A DNA stretch of 64,000 bases from Bacteroidales bacterium (GCA_017935505.1 JAGBHM010000014.1:124001-188000), one strand, 5' to 3'; counted from the first letter of the stretch, positions 7,194 through 17,630 are shown. Numbers and translations are program-made. The notes: generated by a model from the sequence alone, not told the origin.

Positions 7194-8591
7194 CTATTTG
7201 CAGTAATAGTCAATCATCCTTTCAATTGCCCTTTGGCATACAGGGCAGAAGCATGGGGCATTATTGGTCCTCATCCTGCAGTTGTCTACAGGTCTGTATA
7301 TGCCTTTAGTCATATATCCTCCACCCTCATATACACCGAGTTCCTGCTCTTTGCCCTTGACAACAGGTGTAGGTATCGGAGTCCCTTCCACGAGCATATC
7401 TTTCCACTTTTTCTCAAATTCCACAAGTGAAGTGATATTGGGTTCCCATGGTTCAATGGCAATATTGTACATATCGGTGAATGATTCTGCTGTATCATAG
7501 AAATATTCGTCGGCCAGACCTGCAAAACTGTGGCCGAACTCATGTACAAAGACCATCGGAGTGGTAGGGTGGTCACTCATGCTCAGTCCGTAGAAGTTGT
7601 AGATTCCTCCACCGCCATATTTTTCAGTATTTACAATTACATATATGGCATCACACGGAACATTTGAGGAGAGCTGGCACAGCAGTGTGTGGTCTGATGC
7701 AGTAAGATATCTGTCGGTTTTGAATGTATAGAAATTTGAATTTGCAACGGTCTGTTTCCAGATGTCATGATGAGGAATATCTGTTCCTGAATTATTTGAG
7801 ACAGACTCTACAGCCCAGATGTTGAAATCGCTCTTTCTATGCTTATATGGCTCGGTATCAAAGAGATATTGCATATGCTTCTGAACATCGGAGCGGAACT
7901 TGTCCATCTCACTGCTGGAATATCCCTCAGCAATGAATACAAGATCAACTTTGTTCTGTGGATGGCCGTTGTCCAATATCGGAACAACGGCAAAGTTGTT
8001 CTCCCTTTCACGGTTTATCGATTTATCTGCAGGGTCTATTGAAAACTCCGCCAGTTTGCTGTAGCTTCCCTTCTCCCTCAACCTTTCATAGATTACAAAT
8101 TTTATATTGTTCTTCGGATATGGAATGCGGCATGAGCTTTTGAAGGCCTTTGATGTGTGCTGGGCCTCCTCCATTGTCCTCCACTCCTGGAAAAGTGTAT
8201 TGAAACCATTTGCATATATTACCTTTCCGCTTTGTGGATCAATAACTTCCATTCTGTACTCGCCATATTCGAAATCAGGAACCAGATTTTTCCTTGTACC
8301 TCCCCATACAGGCTCTGCCTTGAGTCCCGACAGATATATCTTCTGCTCGGCAGCATTGCCTCCGAAGATCAGGTCGATTCTCATCTGTCCGTCGGTAAAA
8401 TGGTTATAGTATTGAGGATTGTCCGCTATATCCTGTTTGGTAATGGCGCCGGCCCAAGGGGTTGCTGCTACGGTGTTCTGCGTTGTGTTCCCGGATGATT
8501 GGGAACAAAAACACTGCCCGCATTGGGCATTAGCCATGAGCGGCAAGGCTACCAATAACGGGCAGATGATCTTCTGTATGATAAACTTCAT
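7194..8591 (-). CDS. Secreted M64 (IgA-peptidase-like) metallopeptidase
   Basis: The 465-residue protein has a signal peptide of about 22 residues (ending MANAQC). A Cys-rich start to the mature chain is followed by an N-terminal beta domain (about 60-190) and the M64 catalytic domain. The zinc site is HEFGHSFAGLADEYF, with His350, Glu351, His354 and the downstream Asp of the met-zincin HExxHxxGxxD motif. The C-terminus has a Cys cluster (NNAPCFCPVCQ). M64 is named after the Clostridium ramosum IgA peptidase, but Bacteroidota members are widespread and their natural substrates are mostly unknown. It probably acts in the periplasm or outside. It sits eight bases after purB. Confidence 0.9.
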   Translation of the reverse strand: MKFIIQKIICPLLVALPLMANAQCGQCFCSQSSGNTTQNTVAATPWAGAITKQDIADNPQYYNHFTDGQMRIDLIFGGNAAEQKIYLSGLKAEPVWGGTRKNLVPDFEYGEYRMEVIDPQSGKVIYANGFNTLFQEWRTMEEAQHTSKAFKSSCRIPYPKNNIKFVIYERLREKGSYSKLAEFSIDPADKSINRERENNFAVVPILDNGHPQNKVDLVFIAEGYSSSEMDKFRSDVQKHMQYLFDTEPYKHRKSDFNIWAVESVSNNSGTDIPHHDIWKQTVANSNFYTFKTDRYLTASDHTLLCQLSSNVPCDAIYVIVNTEKYGGGGIYNFYGLSMSDHPTTPMVFVHEFGHSFAGLADEYFYDTAESFTDMYNIAIEPWEPNITSLVEFEKKWKDMLVEGTPIPTPVVKGKEQELGVYEGGGYMTKGIYRPVDNCRMRTNNAPCFCPVCQRAIERMIDYYCK

Positions 8592-8599
8592 GAGTTGGA

Positions 8600-9943
8600 T
8601 TATTTTCCTACATAATTTTGTGGGGTAATTACAAGGATCTCCTGTTTTACCTCATCACTTACATTCAGCTCCTTCACAAACTCCTGGATACCCTCCTTTG
8701 TGATGCCTGCATTGCCTCTTGTAAGAGCTTTCAGTGCTTCATATGGGTTAGGATATCCCTCTCTGCGGAGAACGGTCTGTATGCCCTCAGCAACAACAGC
8801 CCAGTTGTTCTCAAGATCCCTGTCGAGGGCAGCCTCATTGAGAATAAGTTTACCTAGACCTTTTTTGAGTGATTTGAATGAGATGATTGAGTGAGCCAAA
8901 GGAACACCTACATTGCGAAGTACTGTGGAGTCGGTAAGGTCGCGCTGCATCCTCGATACAGGCAATTTGCCTGCAAGGTGTGCGTATATTGCGTTAGCTA
9001 TGCCAAAGTTGCCCTCTGCATTTTCGAAATCGATAGGGTTCACTTTATGCGGCATGGCAGAAGAGCCCACTTCACCTGCTTTTACCTTCTGTCTGAAATA
9101 CTCCATAGATATATATGTCCACATGTCGCGGGCAAGATCTATGAGAATGGTATTTATGCGCTCCAGATTGTGGAATAGGGCTGCAAGATTGTCGTAATGC
9201 TCAATCTGAGTTGTAGGGTACGAACGTTTCAGACCCAATTTGCCCTCTACAAAATCTGCAGCAAATTTGTTCCAGTCGATATTAGGATATGCGAAATTGT
9301 GTGCATTGAAATTTCCTGTGGCTCCACCAAATTTGGCAGAATAAGGAACGGTCTGGAGAAGTCTCAACTGCTCTTTCAGTCTGGCTACAAAGACATAAAT
9401 CTCTTTGCCGAGGCGGGTAGGGGATGCAGGCTGGCCATGAGTATGGGCAAGCATAGGCACATTTTCCCACTCTTTTGAGAACTCTTCAAGAATATCGATA
9501 ACCTCATTGAGTGCCGGCATATAGGAGTCTCTGATTCCCTCAAGCAGGCTGAGAGGCACCGAAGTGTTGTTGATATCCTGGGAGGTGAGGCCAAAATGCA
9601 CAAATTCACCGAATTTCTCAATATTCAGCTTCTTGAACTCATCTTTGATGAAATACTCTACTGCCTTTACATCGTGGTTGGTGATCTTCTCGATATCTTT
9701 CACTTTCTGGGCATCTTCCGGAGTGAAGTTCTCATAAATGGCCCTCAGCTTTGCAAAATTTGAATGGTCAAAATCTTTGAGCTGATTGAGCGGAAGTTCA
9801 CAAAGTGCAATGAAATATTCAACCTCAACTCTTATTCTGTATTTTATAAGCGCATACTCAGAGAAGTACATGCTTAAATCCTCTACTTGTCTGCGGTATC
9901 TTCCGTCAATTGGAGATACGGCCATCAATGCGTTATTTGACAT
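8600..9943 (-). CDS. purB: Adenylosuccinate lyase
   Basis: PurB cleaves SAICAR and adenylosuccinate to release fumarate, two steps of purine synthesis. The 447-residue protein carries the superfamily signature GSSAMPHKVNPIDFENAEGN with the catalytic flexible-loop Ser. It also has the SPIDGRY N-terminal motif (residues 10-16) and the THGQPASPTRLGKE segment with the catalytic His. Length matches the E. coli-type enzyme. A TATCTTTA on the minus strand (9975-9968) may be the -7 element. M64 and HAD genes follow closely on the same strand. Confidence 0.97.
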   Translation of the reverse strand: MSNNALMAVSPIDGRYRRQVEDLSMYFSEYALIKYRIRVEVEYFIALCELPLNQLKDFDHSNFAKLRAIYENFTPEDAQKVKDIEKITNHDVKAVEYFIKDEFKKLNIEKFGEFVHFGLTSQDINNTSVPLSLLEGIRDSYMPALNEVIDILEEFSKEWENVPMLAHTHGQPASPTRLGKEIYVFVARLKEQLRLLQTVPYSAKFGGATGNFNAHNFAYPNIDWNKFAADFVEGKLGLKRSYPTTQIEHYDNLAALFHNLERINTILIDLARDMWTYISMEYFRQKVKAGEVGSSAMPHKVNPIDFENAEGNFGIANAIYAHLAGKLPVSRMQRDLTDSTVLRNVGVPLAHSIISFKSLKKGLGKLILNEAALDRDLENNWAVVAEGIQTVLRREGYPNPYEALKALTRGNAGITKEGIQEFVKELNVSDEVKQEILVITPQNYVGK

Positions 9944-9999
9944 AGCGTTCTAAATAAAATTAAGGTGTAAAGATATATAAAAATACGATATGATATTGA

Positions 10000-11217
10000 T
10001 TATTTGGTCCTGCTGTATATTATTTTTGAGAAGAACCTTATGATCAGTATCATGAAGAGTATCACGAATATGGTTATCTCGACAAACAACTGCTCCTTTA
10101 TAACCACATTGGCAGTTACAACTTCGGAATCTTCGCAGAGTACATCATCGAACCTGTCAGGCGTTTCGCAGCTGCTCCATTTGCGTATCACAGTGCCGTC
10201 ATTTATATATGTGAGGCCGCCATTGGAGCGGTTGAGTGAGATTGCGTTTTTGTAATCTGTGTAGAGAATATTGAAGTTTGTGAAGAGCACTTGGCTCTCT
10301 TCGGGTGAATTGCCACTGAGTATGTAGAAATCTGCACCTGAGGCCACCAATGTATCCCGAATTGCTGCAATTCTCTCCAATTTTTTAGCTGAAATTTTAC
10401 TGCAGTTGTAGAGCGAAAGCAGGAAAAGAGGCCTTCCTGAGCCCAATACTTCATTTGTGACATAGATGCCGTCACCTGTTTTGAGAATAAGTTCTGTATT
10501 GCCGTCGGTATAAGATGAGGCACTTATGAGTTTGGTTTGTGAATCTACAAAAGTCCATGAGGAATCAGGCAGATTTTCGAGTGTGAATGTTTTTTCTTCA
10601 CCATCTTTCGAATAGGTGAATACAACCTCATATTCATGTTCTGGCTGGGCATCGGCCGATGTTGTAAGGTCTGTTCCTGCCTTAAACACACCAAAATCAA
10701 TCTGTGGAAGATAGAGCAGTGCGCAAATTGATATTCCCAAGATAAGAGCGCTGTAACCTCCTATATATATGTAATTCCACTTTGCAGATGCAATTGGTTT
10801 GAATTGATCCCGTTGTAGGAATATTACAATGGCACACCCAAGCAATATCACATTTTTGAAGAATGTTTCCCAATTGGAAAGATGTATTGCCTCACCAAAA
10901 CATCCGCAGTCCTGAACGGGGTTGAATATTGCAGAATAGAGGGTGAGTAGTGTGAAGAATGATATGAAAATGAGCGCAACTCTTGAGAAGAGCTTCATCT
11001 TTATTCCTTTGAGAATGCATACACCAATCAGAAATTCTGCAGCCGACAGCAGGATTCCTGCCGGCACAGATGTGAAATCGAGAAATCCCAAATGGAATGC
11101 CTTGAGGTACTCATCAATCTTCAATGAATTTCCTATAGGGTCAACCGCTTTAAGGAATCCAGATAATATAAATATGATTCCTACTGTAAACCTGCATATA
11201 GCCCTCAAATAGCGCAT
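10000..11217 (-). CDS. DoxX/MauE-like membrane protein with C-terminal periplasmic domain
   Basis: The 405-residue protein has four to five N-terminal membrane helices of DoxX/MauE type (about 1-170). They include the loop NPVQDCGCFGEAI with a CGC pair, seen in redox-linked MauE-like proteins. A soluble region of about 190 residues follows, then a last membrane helix near 375-395. The soluble part resembles a thioredoxin-fold remnant (LFLLSLYNCSK, then a strand/helix pattern) but lacks CxxC. Bacteroidota genomes often carry this architecture. A role in periplasmic thiol redox or respiratory maturation is inference. It is 18 bases upstream of nothing co-directional except tmk, which precedes it by 18 bases in the same operon. 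Confidence 0.75.
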   Translation of the reverse strand: MRYLRAICRFTVGIIFILSGFLKAVDPIGNSLKIDEYLKAFHLGFLDFTSVPAGILLSAAEFLIGVCILKGIKMKLFSRVALIFISFFTLLTLYSAIFNPVQDCGCFGEAIHLSNWETFFKNVILLGCAIVIFLQRDQFKPIASAKWNYIYIGGYSALILGISICALLYLPQIDFGVFKAGTDLTTSADAQPEHEYEVVFTYSKDGEEKTFTLENLPDSSWTFVDSQTKLISASSYTDGNTELILKTGDGIYVTNEVLGSGRPLFLLSLYNCSKISAKKLERIAAIRDTLVASGADFYILSGNSPEESQVLFTNFNILYTDYKNAISLNRSNGGLTYINDGTVIRKWSSCETPDRFDDVLCEDSEVVTANVVIKEQLFVEITIFVILFMILIIRFFSKIIYSRTK

Positions 11218-11235
11218 GGTATAATTTTTTGAATG

Positions 11236-11913
11236 TTAAATGAACTCCGCAAGAGCCTTCTCTATATTTGCAAAAATCATCTGTGGTGCAAGCATCTCTC
11301 CTTGGGGACCGCTGCATTCTACCCTTATGAAATCCTTATCTAAAACGGTTTGCTCAAGATAAAGTTCCCTTACATCTATCTGGAACTGTATATCGGCTTC
11401 GTGTATATCAGATTTGCCTTTTAGATACTCCCTGTCGTCACCCTCCCTGTTCTCTTTCAATTTTTTGTCTACAAAACTGATTGGAACATCTAGGAAGAGG
11501 TTTACATCCGGTCTTGGAATATTGTATATGTGGTATTCGAGATTGAATATCCACTCCCTGAGGGCATTGGACTCCGTCTTGTCTTTAATTTTTGAGCACT
11601 GGTATGCGATATTTGAGTAGACATATCTGTCAAGCAGAACAACATCTCCATTGCCGAGCCACTCCCTTATCAGGGCTGCGGCGTCGCGTCTGTCTTCTGC
11701 AAAAAGAAGGGCTACAAGCTGGGGATGGACCTGATTTATTGCACCGAAATCGCCTCGGAGGAATTTTGCAATCAAATCACCGTATACCGGGGCGTCGAAG
11801 CGTGGGAAATGGAGATATCTCAGCTGTTTGCCTTTACTCTGTATATACTCTTTCAAAAGTTTTACCTGTGTGCTTTTTCCGGCTCCATCGAGTCCTTCCA
11901 ATACTATCAACAT
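11236..11913 (-). CDS. tmk: Thymidylate kinase
   Basis: Tmk phosphorylates dTMP to dTDP. The 225-residue protein begins with the P-loop EGLDGAGKST (residues 6-15), followed by the conserved RFPRF-like segment (residues 37-40) and the DRYVYSNIAYQ motif that binds dTMP. The LID region NREGDDREYLKGKSDIHE is longer than in E. coli, as in other Bacteroidota. The DoxX-like gene starts 18 bases downstream, so the two are probably cotranscribed. Confidence 0.95.
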   Translation of the reverse strand: MLIVLEGLDGAGKSTQVKLLKEYIQSKGKQLRYLHFPRFDAPVYGDLIAKFLRGDFGAINQVHPQLVALLFAEDRRDAAALIREWLGNGDVVLLDRYVYSNIAYQCSKIKDKTESNALREWIFNLEYHIYNIPRPDVNLFLDVPISFVDKKLKENREGDDREYLKGKSDIHEADIQFQIDVRELYLEQTVLDKDFIRVECSGPQGEMLAPQMIFANIEKALAEFI

Positions 11914-11972
11914 AGTTCTGCTGTGTTTTTTATGAACTTCAAAAATAGTGATAAAATTTCAATTAATCATTC

Positions 11973-12824
11973 CTATTGTGCCGATTGGAGACATTCCCAC
12001 AATTTTATACACTGACAGGCCTGCTTTACATCATGCACCCTCAATATGTCGGCTCCAAGCATGAGAGCCTGCAGATTCATGGCTACAGTGCCGCACAAGG
12101 CCTCTTCCGGGGTAATGCCAAGGGGTTTCCAGATCATTCCTTTGCGTGAAATACCAACCAGTAACTTCCTCTTTTTTCCGGAGAACTCTTCAATTTCAGA
12201 TACTATCCTTGGCATTCCGTTGAACAGTGTATAGTTCTGTTCTGTGTTTTTTGCAAAACCAAATCCCGGGTCTACGATGTAATCGGTTATTCCATGTTCA
12301 GCTGCCTTTTTTTCAAAATTCTTGAAATATGCGGTAACTTCCTCTACAACACCTTGAGGGTAGGAGCACATCTGCTGCATGGTCGACGGAGTTCCTTTTT
12401 TGTGCATTGCAATATATGGAAGTTCAAGCTTTCCCACAATTGGAAGCATTGCCGGATCGTCTTCTCCTGCAGAGATATCATTTACAGTGAATTTTCCTAA
12501 AATATTGTAGGCTCTCTCAACAATGGCGCTGCGGAAAGTATCTATGGAGATCTCAAAATTTCTGTTGCCGGCCGGATATCTCTCAGCGATGGCTTCCAGC
12601 GGTTTCTGCAGATACTCCCATTCTTGATCCAGAGTAACCGGAATACTTCCAGGACGTGTTGAGCAGGCGCCGATGTCAATTATGGAGGCTCCATCTGCTA
12701 GCATCTGTTCCAGACGTGATACTATCTGTGTTGTCTCAGTGCAGCGGCTACGGCTGTAGAAAGACTCATTGTTTATATTAAGAATGCCCATCACTTTAGG
12801 GCTGTTTTTCTTTACTGTTGCCAT
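11973..12824 (-). CDS. folP: Dihydropteroate synthase
   Basis: FolP joins p-aminobenzoate to the pterin pyrophosphate in folate synthesis and is the sulfonamide target. The protein shows the two signatures: MGILNINNESF (pterin site, where most enzymes read NVTPDSF) and DIGACSTRPG. Also present are the pterin-binding VDPGFGFAK and the C-terminal RVHDV. I start at the Met of MATVKKN rather than 17 codons upstream, because the longer start would lie upstream of the likely transcript start and within the terminator hairpin. The coding length is then 283 residues, normal for the family. Confidence 0.95.
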   Translation of the reverse strand: MATVKKNSPKVMGILNINNESFYSRSRCTETTQIVSRLEQMLADGASIIDIGACSTRPGSIPVTLDQEWEYLQKPLEAIAERYPAGNRNFEISIDTFRSAIVERAYNILGKFTVNDISAGEDDPAMLPIVGKLELPYIAMHKKGTPSTMQQMCSYPQGVVEEVTAYFKNFEKKAAEHGITDYIVDPGFGFAKNTEQNYTLFNGMPRIVSEIEEFSGKKRKLLVGISRKGMIWKPLGITPEEALCGTVAMNLQALMLGADILRVHDVKQACQCIKLWECLQSAQ

Positions 12825-12848
12825 GACACTACTTTGTTCGATTATCTG

Positions 12849-12856
12849 CAAAATTA
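12849..12856 (-). promoter_or_regulatory. -7 element of folP
   Basis: TAATTTTG on the minus strand fits TAnnTTTG and lies 25 bases ahead of the chosen folP start. It overlaps the T-tract that follows the infB terminator, so termination and initiation share the same DNA. Confidence 0.5.
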
Positions 12857-12860
12857 AATA

Positions 12861-12894
12861 AAAAGCCGGAACCAATTGCTCAGTTCCGGCTTTT
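12861..12894 (-). terminator. Intrinsic terminator of rimP-nusA-infB
   Basis: A perfect 12-base stem (12861-12872 with 12883-12894, GC-rich core GCCGGAAC) around a ten-base loop is followed on the minus strand by a T-rich run. It ends the infB operon about 50 bases after the stop codon. Confidence 0.9.
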
Positions 12895-12944
12895 CGTATT
12901 TATATTAATTGTGTTTATAGGGGTTACAATCCAGCTTCTGTAAA

Positions 12945-15824
12945 TTACAGAGTTCTCTTTATTTCAACAATCTGGTAGGCCTCAATAATATCACCAACTT
13001 TGATATCGTTGTATCCGTCGATGTTAAGACCGCAATCGTAGCCACTCTGTACCTCTTTTACATCATCTTTGAAGCGTTTCAATGAACCGAGGGAGCCGGT
13101 GTAGATTACAATGCCATCCCTGATTACGCGCACTTTTGCATTTCTGGTGAGTTTACCCTCTTTAACCATACATCCGGCAATAGTACCAACTTTGGAGATT
13201 TTGAATGTCTCCCTAACCTCAGCAGTTGCAGTAACCTCCTCCTTCTCTTCCGGAGCAAGCATGCCCTCAATACCGCTTTTAACCTCATTAATCGCGTCGT
13301 AAATTACTGAGTAGAGTCTTATCTCAATCTCCTCTTTATCTGCGAGTTTACGTGCCGATGCAGAAGGCCTTACCTGGAATCCCACGATAATTGCATTTGA
13401 AGCGGCTGCCAAAAGCACATCCGACTCAGAGATTGCACCTACAGCCTTGTGGATAACATTTACATGAATCTCCTCTGTTGAGAGTTTGATCAATGAATCA
13501 GACAGAGCCTCGATAGAACCGTCAACATCACCTTTGATGATAACATTGAGCTCCTGGAAGTTTCCAATTGCAATACGGCGTCCGATCTCCTCGAGTGTAA
13601 TATGTTTCTGGGTTCTCAGACCTTGGATTCTCAACAATTGCTCACGTTTGTTGGCAATATCTTTTGCCTCCTTCTCATCATCAAACACATTGAATGTCTC
13701 ACCTGCAGTAGGGGCTCCATTCAGACCAAGTATTGATACTGGGGTTGATGGACCAGCCTCTGTAACTTTCTGTCCGCGCTCATTGAACATTGCCTTAACT
13801 TTACCTGTGTAGCATCCGCTCAACATTATGTCGCCCACATGCAGAGTACCGCCCTGTACGAGGATTGTTGCAAGATATCCGCGGCCTTTGTCGAGTGAAG
13901 ACTCAATTACTGTACCCACAGCCTTCTTATTAGGATTGGCCTTGAGCTCAAGCATATCGGTCTCCAAAAGAACCTTCTCCAAAAGATCCTCTACGCCAAT
14001 ACCTTTCTTTGCAGAGATTTCCTGGCACTGGTATTTTCCGCCCCAGTCCTCTACAAGTATATTCATTTGTGAGAGCTGCTCCCTGATTTTGTCGGGATAA
14101 GCACTTGGTTTGTCTATTTTGTTGATTGCAAATACCATTGGTACACCGGCAGCCTGGGCATGGTTGATTGCCTCAACTGTCTGTGGCATTATGGCATCAT
14201 CGGCAGCAATTATAATGATGGCCAAGTCTGTAATTTTGGCACCACGCGCACGCATGGCTGTAAATGCCTCGTGACCAGGAGTATCAAGGAATGTAATTCT
14301 TCTTCCGCTAGGGAGCATCACATTGTATGCACCTATGTGCTGGGTAATTCCACCGGCCTCACCAGCAATAACATTGGCCTTTCTTATGTAGTCGAGCAGT
14401 GATGTCTTACCGTGGTCTACGTGTCCCATTACAGTAATGATTGGCGGACGTTCCTGCATGTCTTCAGGACGGTCTACATCATTCTCCTCATTTATAGTCT
14501 CCTGAATTTCGGCTGTCACAAAGTCGATCTTGTATCCGAACTCCTCTGCAACAAGAACAAGAGCCTCAGCATCGAGACGCTGGTTGATAGAAACCATAAG
14601 TCCCAGATTCATACAGGCCTCAATTACCTTTGTAACAGGTACACCAATCATAATTGAGAGGTCGTTTACAGTAACAAACTCTGTTACTTTAAGGATGTTG
14701 CTGTTCTGTTGCTCAAGAGCCTCCTCTTCCATCATCTTCTGGGTATTGAGCTCTCTCTTCTCCTTTCTGTATTTTGCACCCTTGCTCTTGCCCTTGCCCT
14801 CAACCATTCTCTGGTAGGTCTCTTTAATTTGCTTTTGAACCTCGTCCTCGTCAATTTCAACCCTTACAGGTTTGAATTTGTCCTTTTTATGTTTTCCTCC
14901 GCCCTGCTGCTGGTTGTTGCCAGGTTTGTTGCCGCCAGGTTTATTATTGTTGTTACCAGGTTTGTTACCACCCTGCTGCTGGTTACCACTCTGAGGTTTG
15001 CCCTGATTCTTTCCAGCCTCTTTGGTAACATCAACTCTCTCTTTCTGTTTGTGGATTCTCTCTCTCTTTCCTTTATTTTTCTCTTTCTTCCTCTCAAATT
15101 GGGACAAATCGATAGTACCGCTGATCTTAGGACCGGTAAGCTTTTCAACTTTTGTCTCGATATGTTCAATAACTGCAGGCTGGTTGGCTGCAACGGGTTT
15201 CTCATTCTCAACCTTTGGCTGCTCAGGCTGTTTGCTGATCTCTTTCTTTACCTCTTCCTTTATCTCCACCTTAACTGGTTCAGCAATCTTCTCAACCATA
15301 GGGGCTTCCACAGGCTTCTCTACAGGTTTTTCTATAGGTTTCTCCACAGGCTTTTCTGCAGGCTTCTCTATAGGCCTCTCCACTGGTTTCTCTACAGGCT
15401 TTTCTGTAGGCTTCTCCACAGGTTTCTCCTGTACGGCAGGTTTTGCTTCCACTGCACTCTCCTGCTGTTTTGGAGATGGCTGGGAAGGTTTGTTCAAATC
15501 AATCTTTCCAAGGATTTTAGGGCCTTTTACCTCGTCAATGGTGGTTTTGATGAAGAACTCTTTAGGCTGAGCCTCCTCTTTACGCGACATCTCCTTTTCG
15601 GTAATGTCCTTTACCTTGATGGCAACTTTTCTCGACTCTTCCTTTACAATCTGCTCTTTGCGGAACTCCTTTTCTACAAGGGAGTAGACATCTGAAGTAA
15701 TCTTTGCATTAGGATTGGCCTCAATGGAAACACCTTTCTTGTGCAGGAAATCAACCAAGGTACCCATACCTATATTGAATTCCTTTAAAACCTTATTGAT
15801 TCTTATATTTTCGTTTGCTGTCAT
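12945..15824 (-). CDS. infB: Translation initiation factor IF-2
   Basis: IF-2 brings initiator tRNA to the 30S subunit and drives subunit joining with GTP. The 959-residue protein has an IF2_N helical domain at the start, a long disordered linker and the core. The linker holds a [12 protein letters not shown] repeat (about residues 131-174), then a Gln/Gly/Asn-rich stretch near 280-320. In the core, G1 is GHVDHGKTS near residue 466, then DTPGHEAF (G3) and NKIDKP (G4), followed by beta-barrel domains and the C-terminal fMet-tRNA-binding domain. Length is usual for Bacteroidota. It is the last gene of rimP-nusA-infB, 17 bases after nusA. Confidence 0.97.
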   Translation of the reverse strand: MTANENIRINKVLKEFNIGMGTLVDFLHKKGVSIEANPNAKITSDVYSLVEKEFRKEQIVKEESRKVAIKVKDITEKEMSRKEEAQPKEFFIKTTIDEVKGPKILGKIDLNKPSQPSPKQQESAVEAKPAVQEKPVEKPTEKPVEKPVERPIEKPAEKPVEKPIEKPVEKPVEAPMVEKIAEPVKVEIKEEVKKEISKQPEQPKVENEKPVAANQPAVIEHIETKVEKLTGPKISGTIDLSQFERKKEKNKGKRERIHKQKERVDVTKEAGKNQGKPQSGNQQQGGNKPGNNNNKPGGNKPGNNQQQGGGKHKKDKFKPVRVEIDEDEVQKQIKETYQRMVEGKGKSKGAKYRKEKRELNTQKMMEEEALEQQNSNILKVTEFVTVNDLSIMIGVPVTKVIEACMNLGLMVSINQRLDAEALVLVAEEFGYKIDFVTAEIQETINEENDVDRPEDMQERPPIITVMGHVDHGKTSLLDYIRKANVIAGEAGGITQHIGAYNVMLPSGRRITFLDTPGHEAFTAMRARGAKITDLAIIIIAADDAIMPQTVEAINHAQAAGVPMVFAINKIDKPSAYPDKIREQLSQMNILVEDWGGKYQCQEISAKKGIGVEDLLEKVLLETDMLELKANPNKKAVGTVIESSLDKGRGYLATILVQGGTLHVGDIMLSGCYTGKVKAMFNERGQKVTEAGPSTPVSILGLNGAPTAGETFNVFDDEKEAKDIANKREQLLRIQGLRTQKHITLEEIGRRIAIGNFQELNVIIKGDVDGSIEALSDSLIKLSTEEIHVNVIHKAVGAISESDVLLAAASNAIIVGFQVRPSASARKLADKEEIEIRLYSVIYDAINEVKSGIEGMLAPEEKEEVTATAEVRETFKISKVGTIAGCMVKEGKLTRNAKVRVIRDGIVIYTGSLGSLKRFKDDVKEVQSGYDCGLNIDGYNDIKVGDIIEAYQIVEIKRTL
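15302..15431 (-). repeat. Tandem repeat coding for (E/A)KPVEKP units in IF-2
   Basis: About ten imperfect copies of a 12-base unit alternate codons for Glu-Lys-Pro-Val/Ile/Thr/Ala. The copies differ at third positions and in the fourth residue, so the array is old and held at protein level rather than freshly expanded. It lies in the disordered linker of IF-2. Confidence 0.85.
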
Positions 15825-15841
15825 ATATACCCTCCCTGAAA

Positions 15842-17080
15842 TTAAACATTATCTTCAAATTCGGCCTTGAGGATGCGCTGTACATCCATTACAGTCTCCT
15901 CTTCGAGATCGGCTCTCTTCATTATATCAGCAACCGACAGGGCCAATACACTTTTGGCAGTGTCGCAGCCGATAGCCTTCAGAGCATCAATAATCCACTG
16001 GTCGATCTCATCGCTGAATTCGCTCAACAGAACATCCTCTTCCTCCTCCTCAAGCTCTCTGAATACCTCAATATCTTTACCTACAAGCATGCTTGCAAGT
16101 TTGATGTTGCTACCGCCTTTTCCGATTGCCAAAGAGACCTCAGACGGTTTGAGCGATACATATATTTTGTTGTCCTCGTCGCTGATTTTAATAGATGATA
16201 TTTTGGCTGGGCTCAATGCTCTCTGAATGAGAAGCTGGGTGTTGTTGGTCCAGTTTATAATATCAATATTCTCATTTTTCAGCTCTCTTACAATGCCATG
16301 GATACGTGAACCTTTCACACCCACACATGCTCCAACCGGATCAATTCTCTCATCGTATGACTCAACGGCAACCTTAGCTCTATCGCCAGGGATACGAACA
16401 ATCTTCTTTATTGTTATGAGACCGTCAAAAATTTCAGGTACCTCCTGCTCAAACAATCTCTCAAGGAATGCAGGAGAAGTTCTTGAAAGTATAATTACAG
16501 GGGAGTTGTTTTTCATGTCAACTCTTGAAACAACCGCCCTTACAGAATCGCCTTTACGGAAGAAATCGGAAGGAATCTGTTCTGATTTTGGCATAAGCAG
16601 CTCATTTCCATCCTCATCCATAACAAGCACCTCTTTTTTCCACACCTGATATACCTCGCCAACAAGAATCTCTCCAATTCTCTCGCGGTATGCATTGTAC
16701 AGATTGGCTTTCTCAATATCCATAATTCTTCCCTGAAGGTTCTGGCGCAAATTGAGGATGCCTCTTCTTCCGAAACTGCTCAATTTTACCTCTTCAGCAA
16801 ACTCCTCACCAATCTCATAAGAGTTGTCGATTTTGTCAACCTCCTCTTTTGAAATCTGTGTGTTCGGATCTTCAACCTCCTCAACAACGGTTCTGTTTCT
16901 CCAGATTTCGAAGTCGCCTTTGTCGATGTTGATGATGATGTCAAAATTGTCGGCAGTACCGTACATTTTAGCAAGTTGAGTGCGGAAAATATCCTCCAAC
17001 ACGCTCATCATAGTTGGTCTGTCGATGTTTTTAAGCTCTTTAAATTCTGCAAATGTGCTTACCAAATTTAGCCCTTCCAT
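15842..17080 (-). CDS. nusA: Transcription termination/antitermination factor NusA
   Basis: NusA binds RNA polymerase and nascent RNA to control pausing, termination and antitermination. The 412-residue protein has the N-terminal RNA-polymerase-binding domain (about 1-130), an S1 domain (about 140-205, with [13 protein letters not shown]) and two KH domains. The first includes [16 protein letters not shown] and the second [15 protein letters not shown]. After them comes an acidic segment and a short helix-hairpin-like end. It lacks the long acidic repeats of enterobacterial NusA, as usual in this phylum. It lies 34 bases after rimP and 17 before infB. Confidence 0.97.
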   Translation of the reverse strand: MEGLNLVSTFAEFKELKNIDRPTMMSVLEDIFRTQLAKMYGTADNFDIIINIDKGDFEIWRNRTVVEEVEDPNTQISKEEVDKIDNSYEIGEEFAEEVKLSSFGRRGILNLRQNLQGRIMDIEKANLYNAYRERIGEILVGEVYQVWKKEVLVMDEDGNELLMPKSEQIPSDFFRKGDSVRAVVSRVDMKNNSPVIILSRTSPAFLERLFEQEVPEIFDGLITIKKIVRIPGDRAKVAVESYDERIDPVGACVGVKGSRIHGIVRELKNENIDIINWTNNTQLLIQRALSPAKISSIKISDEDNKIYVSLKPSEVSLAIGKGGSNIKLASMLVGKDIEVFRELEEEEEDVLLSEFSDEIDQWIIDALKAIGCDTAKSVLALSVADIMKRADLEEETVMDVQRILKAEFEDNV

Positions 17081-17114
17081 ATTATATTACTGTATTTTAT
17101 GATTTTTCTTTTTG

Positions 17115-17585
17115 TTATTTGAATTTGATTACAGGCTTACATGATTTAACCTCTTCAAACCTGTAAGGTGTTACAGTATCCTCCTGCACTTTCTTCTTGA
17201 ATCCCTCCTTCTTTACCATTTTTGAGGTAGTAAGTTCAAATCCACCATCATCATATCCCGACAGGATTCCTTTTACTTTTCCACCCTTTTTCAATACAAC
17301 TTCAACCTCGCTGCCGCAGAATTTTTTGTATTGGTCGAGTACCTTGAACGGTTGGTCAAGACCTGCGGAAGTTACTGTAAGTGAATAGTCTTCATCATCC
17401 CTATTGAATGCTGCTCCAACAATTCTGTCTATTGCAATGCAGTCATCAACCTTTACTGACCCTTCATGGCGCTCAATGGTTATGGTAATGTCGTTGTCTT
17501 GTGACACTTCTATGTCTACAAGGAATAATCCATTATCGTTCAGGTAGTTGATAATAGTTTCACCTAAAGCCTCTTTTGTAATCAT
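17115..17585 (-). CDS. rimP: Ribosome maturation factor RimP
   Basis: RimP assists assembly of the 30S subunit. The protein has the N-terminal alpha/beta domain, including VKVDDCIAIDRIVG, and the C-terminal SH3-like domain with LTVTSAGLDQPFK and VKGILSGYDD. I start at MITKEALGE (156 residues). An in-frame Met 16 codons upstream would be coded by a hairpin in the leader and adds a sequence unlike the family. It is the first gene of rimP-nusA-infB, the usual order in bacteria, and has a promoter at 17651-17681. Confidence 0.93.
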   Translation of the reverse strand: MITKEALGETIINYLNDNGLFLVDIEVSQDNDITITIERHEGSVKVDDCIAIDRIVGAAFNRDDEDYSLTVTSAGLDQPFKVLDQYKKFCGSEVEVVLKKGGKVKGILSGYDDGGFELTTSKMVKKEGFKKKVQEDTVTPYRFEEVKSCKPVIKFK

Positions 17586-17606
17586 ATTCGTCTTTAATAA
17601 AACCAA

Positions 17607-17630
17607 AGGGCAACCGCACGCGGTCACCCT
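17607..17630 (-). promoter_or_regulatory. Leader hairpin upstream of rimP
   Basis: AGGG and ACCGC on one arm pair with GCGGT and CCCT on the other, with a two-by-two mismatch between them and a tight loop. On the minus strand it lies in the rimP leader, between the promoter and the start codon, and is followed by a T-rich stretch. It could act as an attenuator or stabilise the 5' end. I see no further evidence for either. Confidence 0.45.

Noticed and set aside
14709..15695. Long plus-strand open frame (328 codons) rich in Leu and Phe
   Set aside because: It lies wholly opposite infB, whose Lys/Glu-rich codons read as Phe/Leu on the other strand. No promoter or family match.
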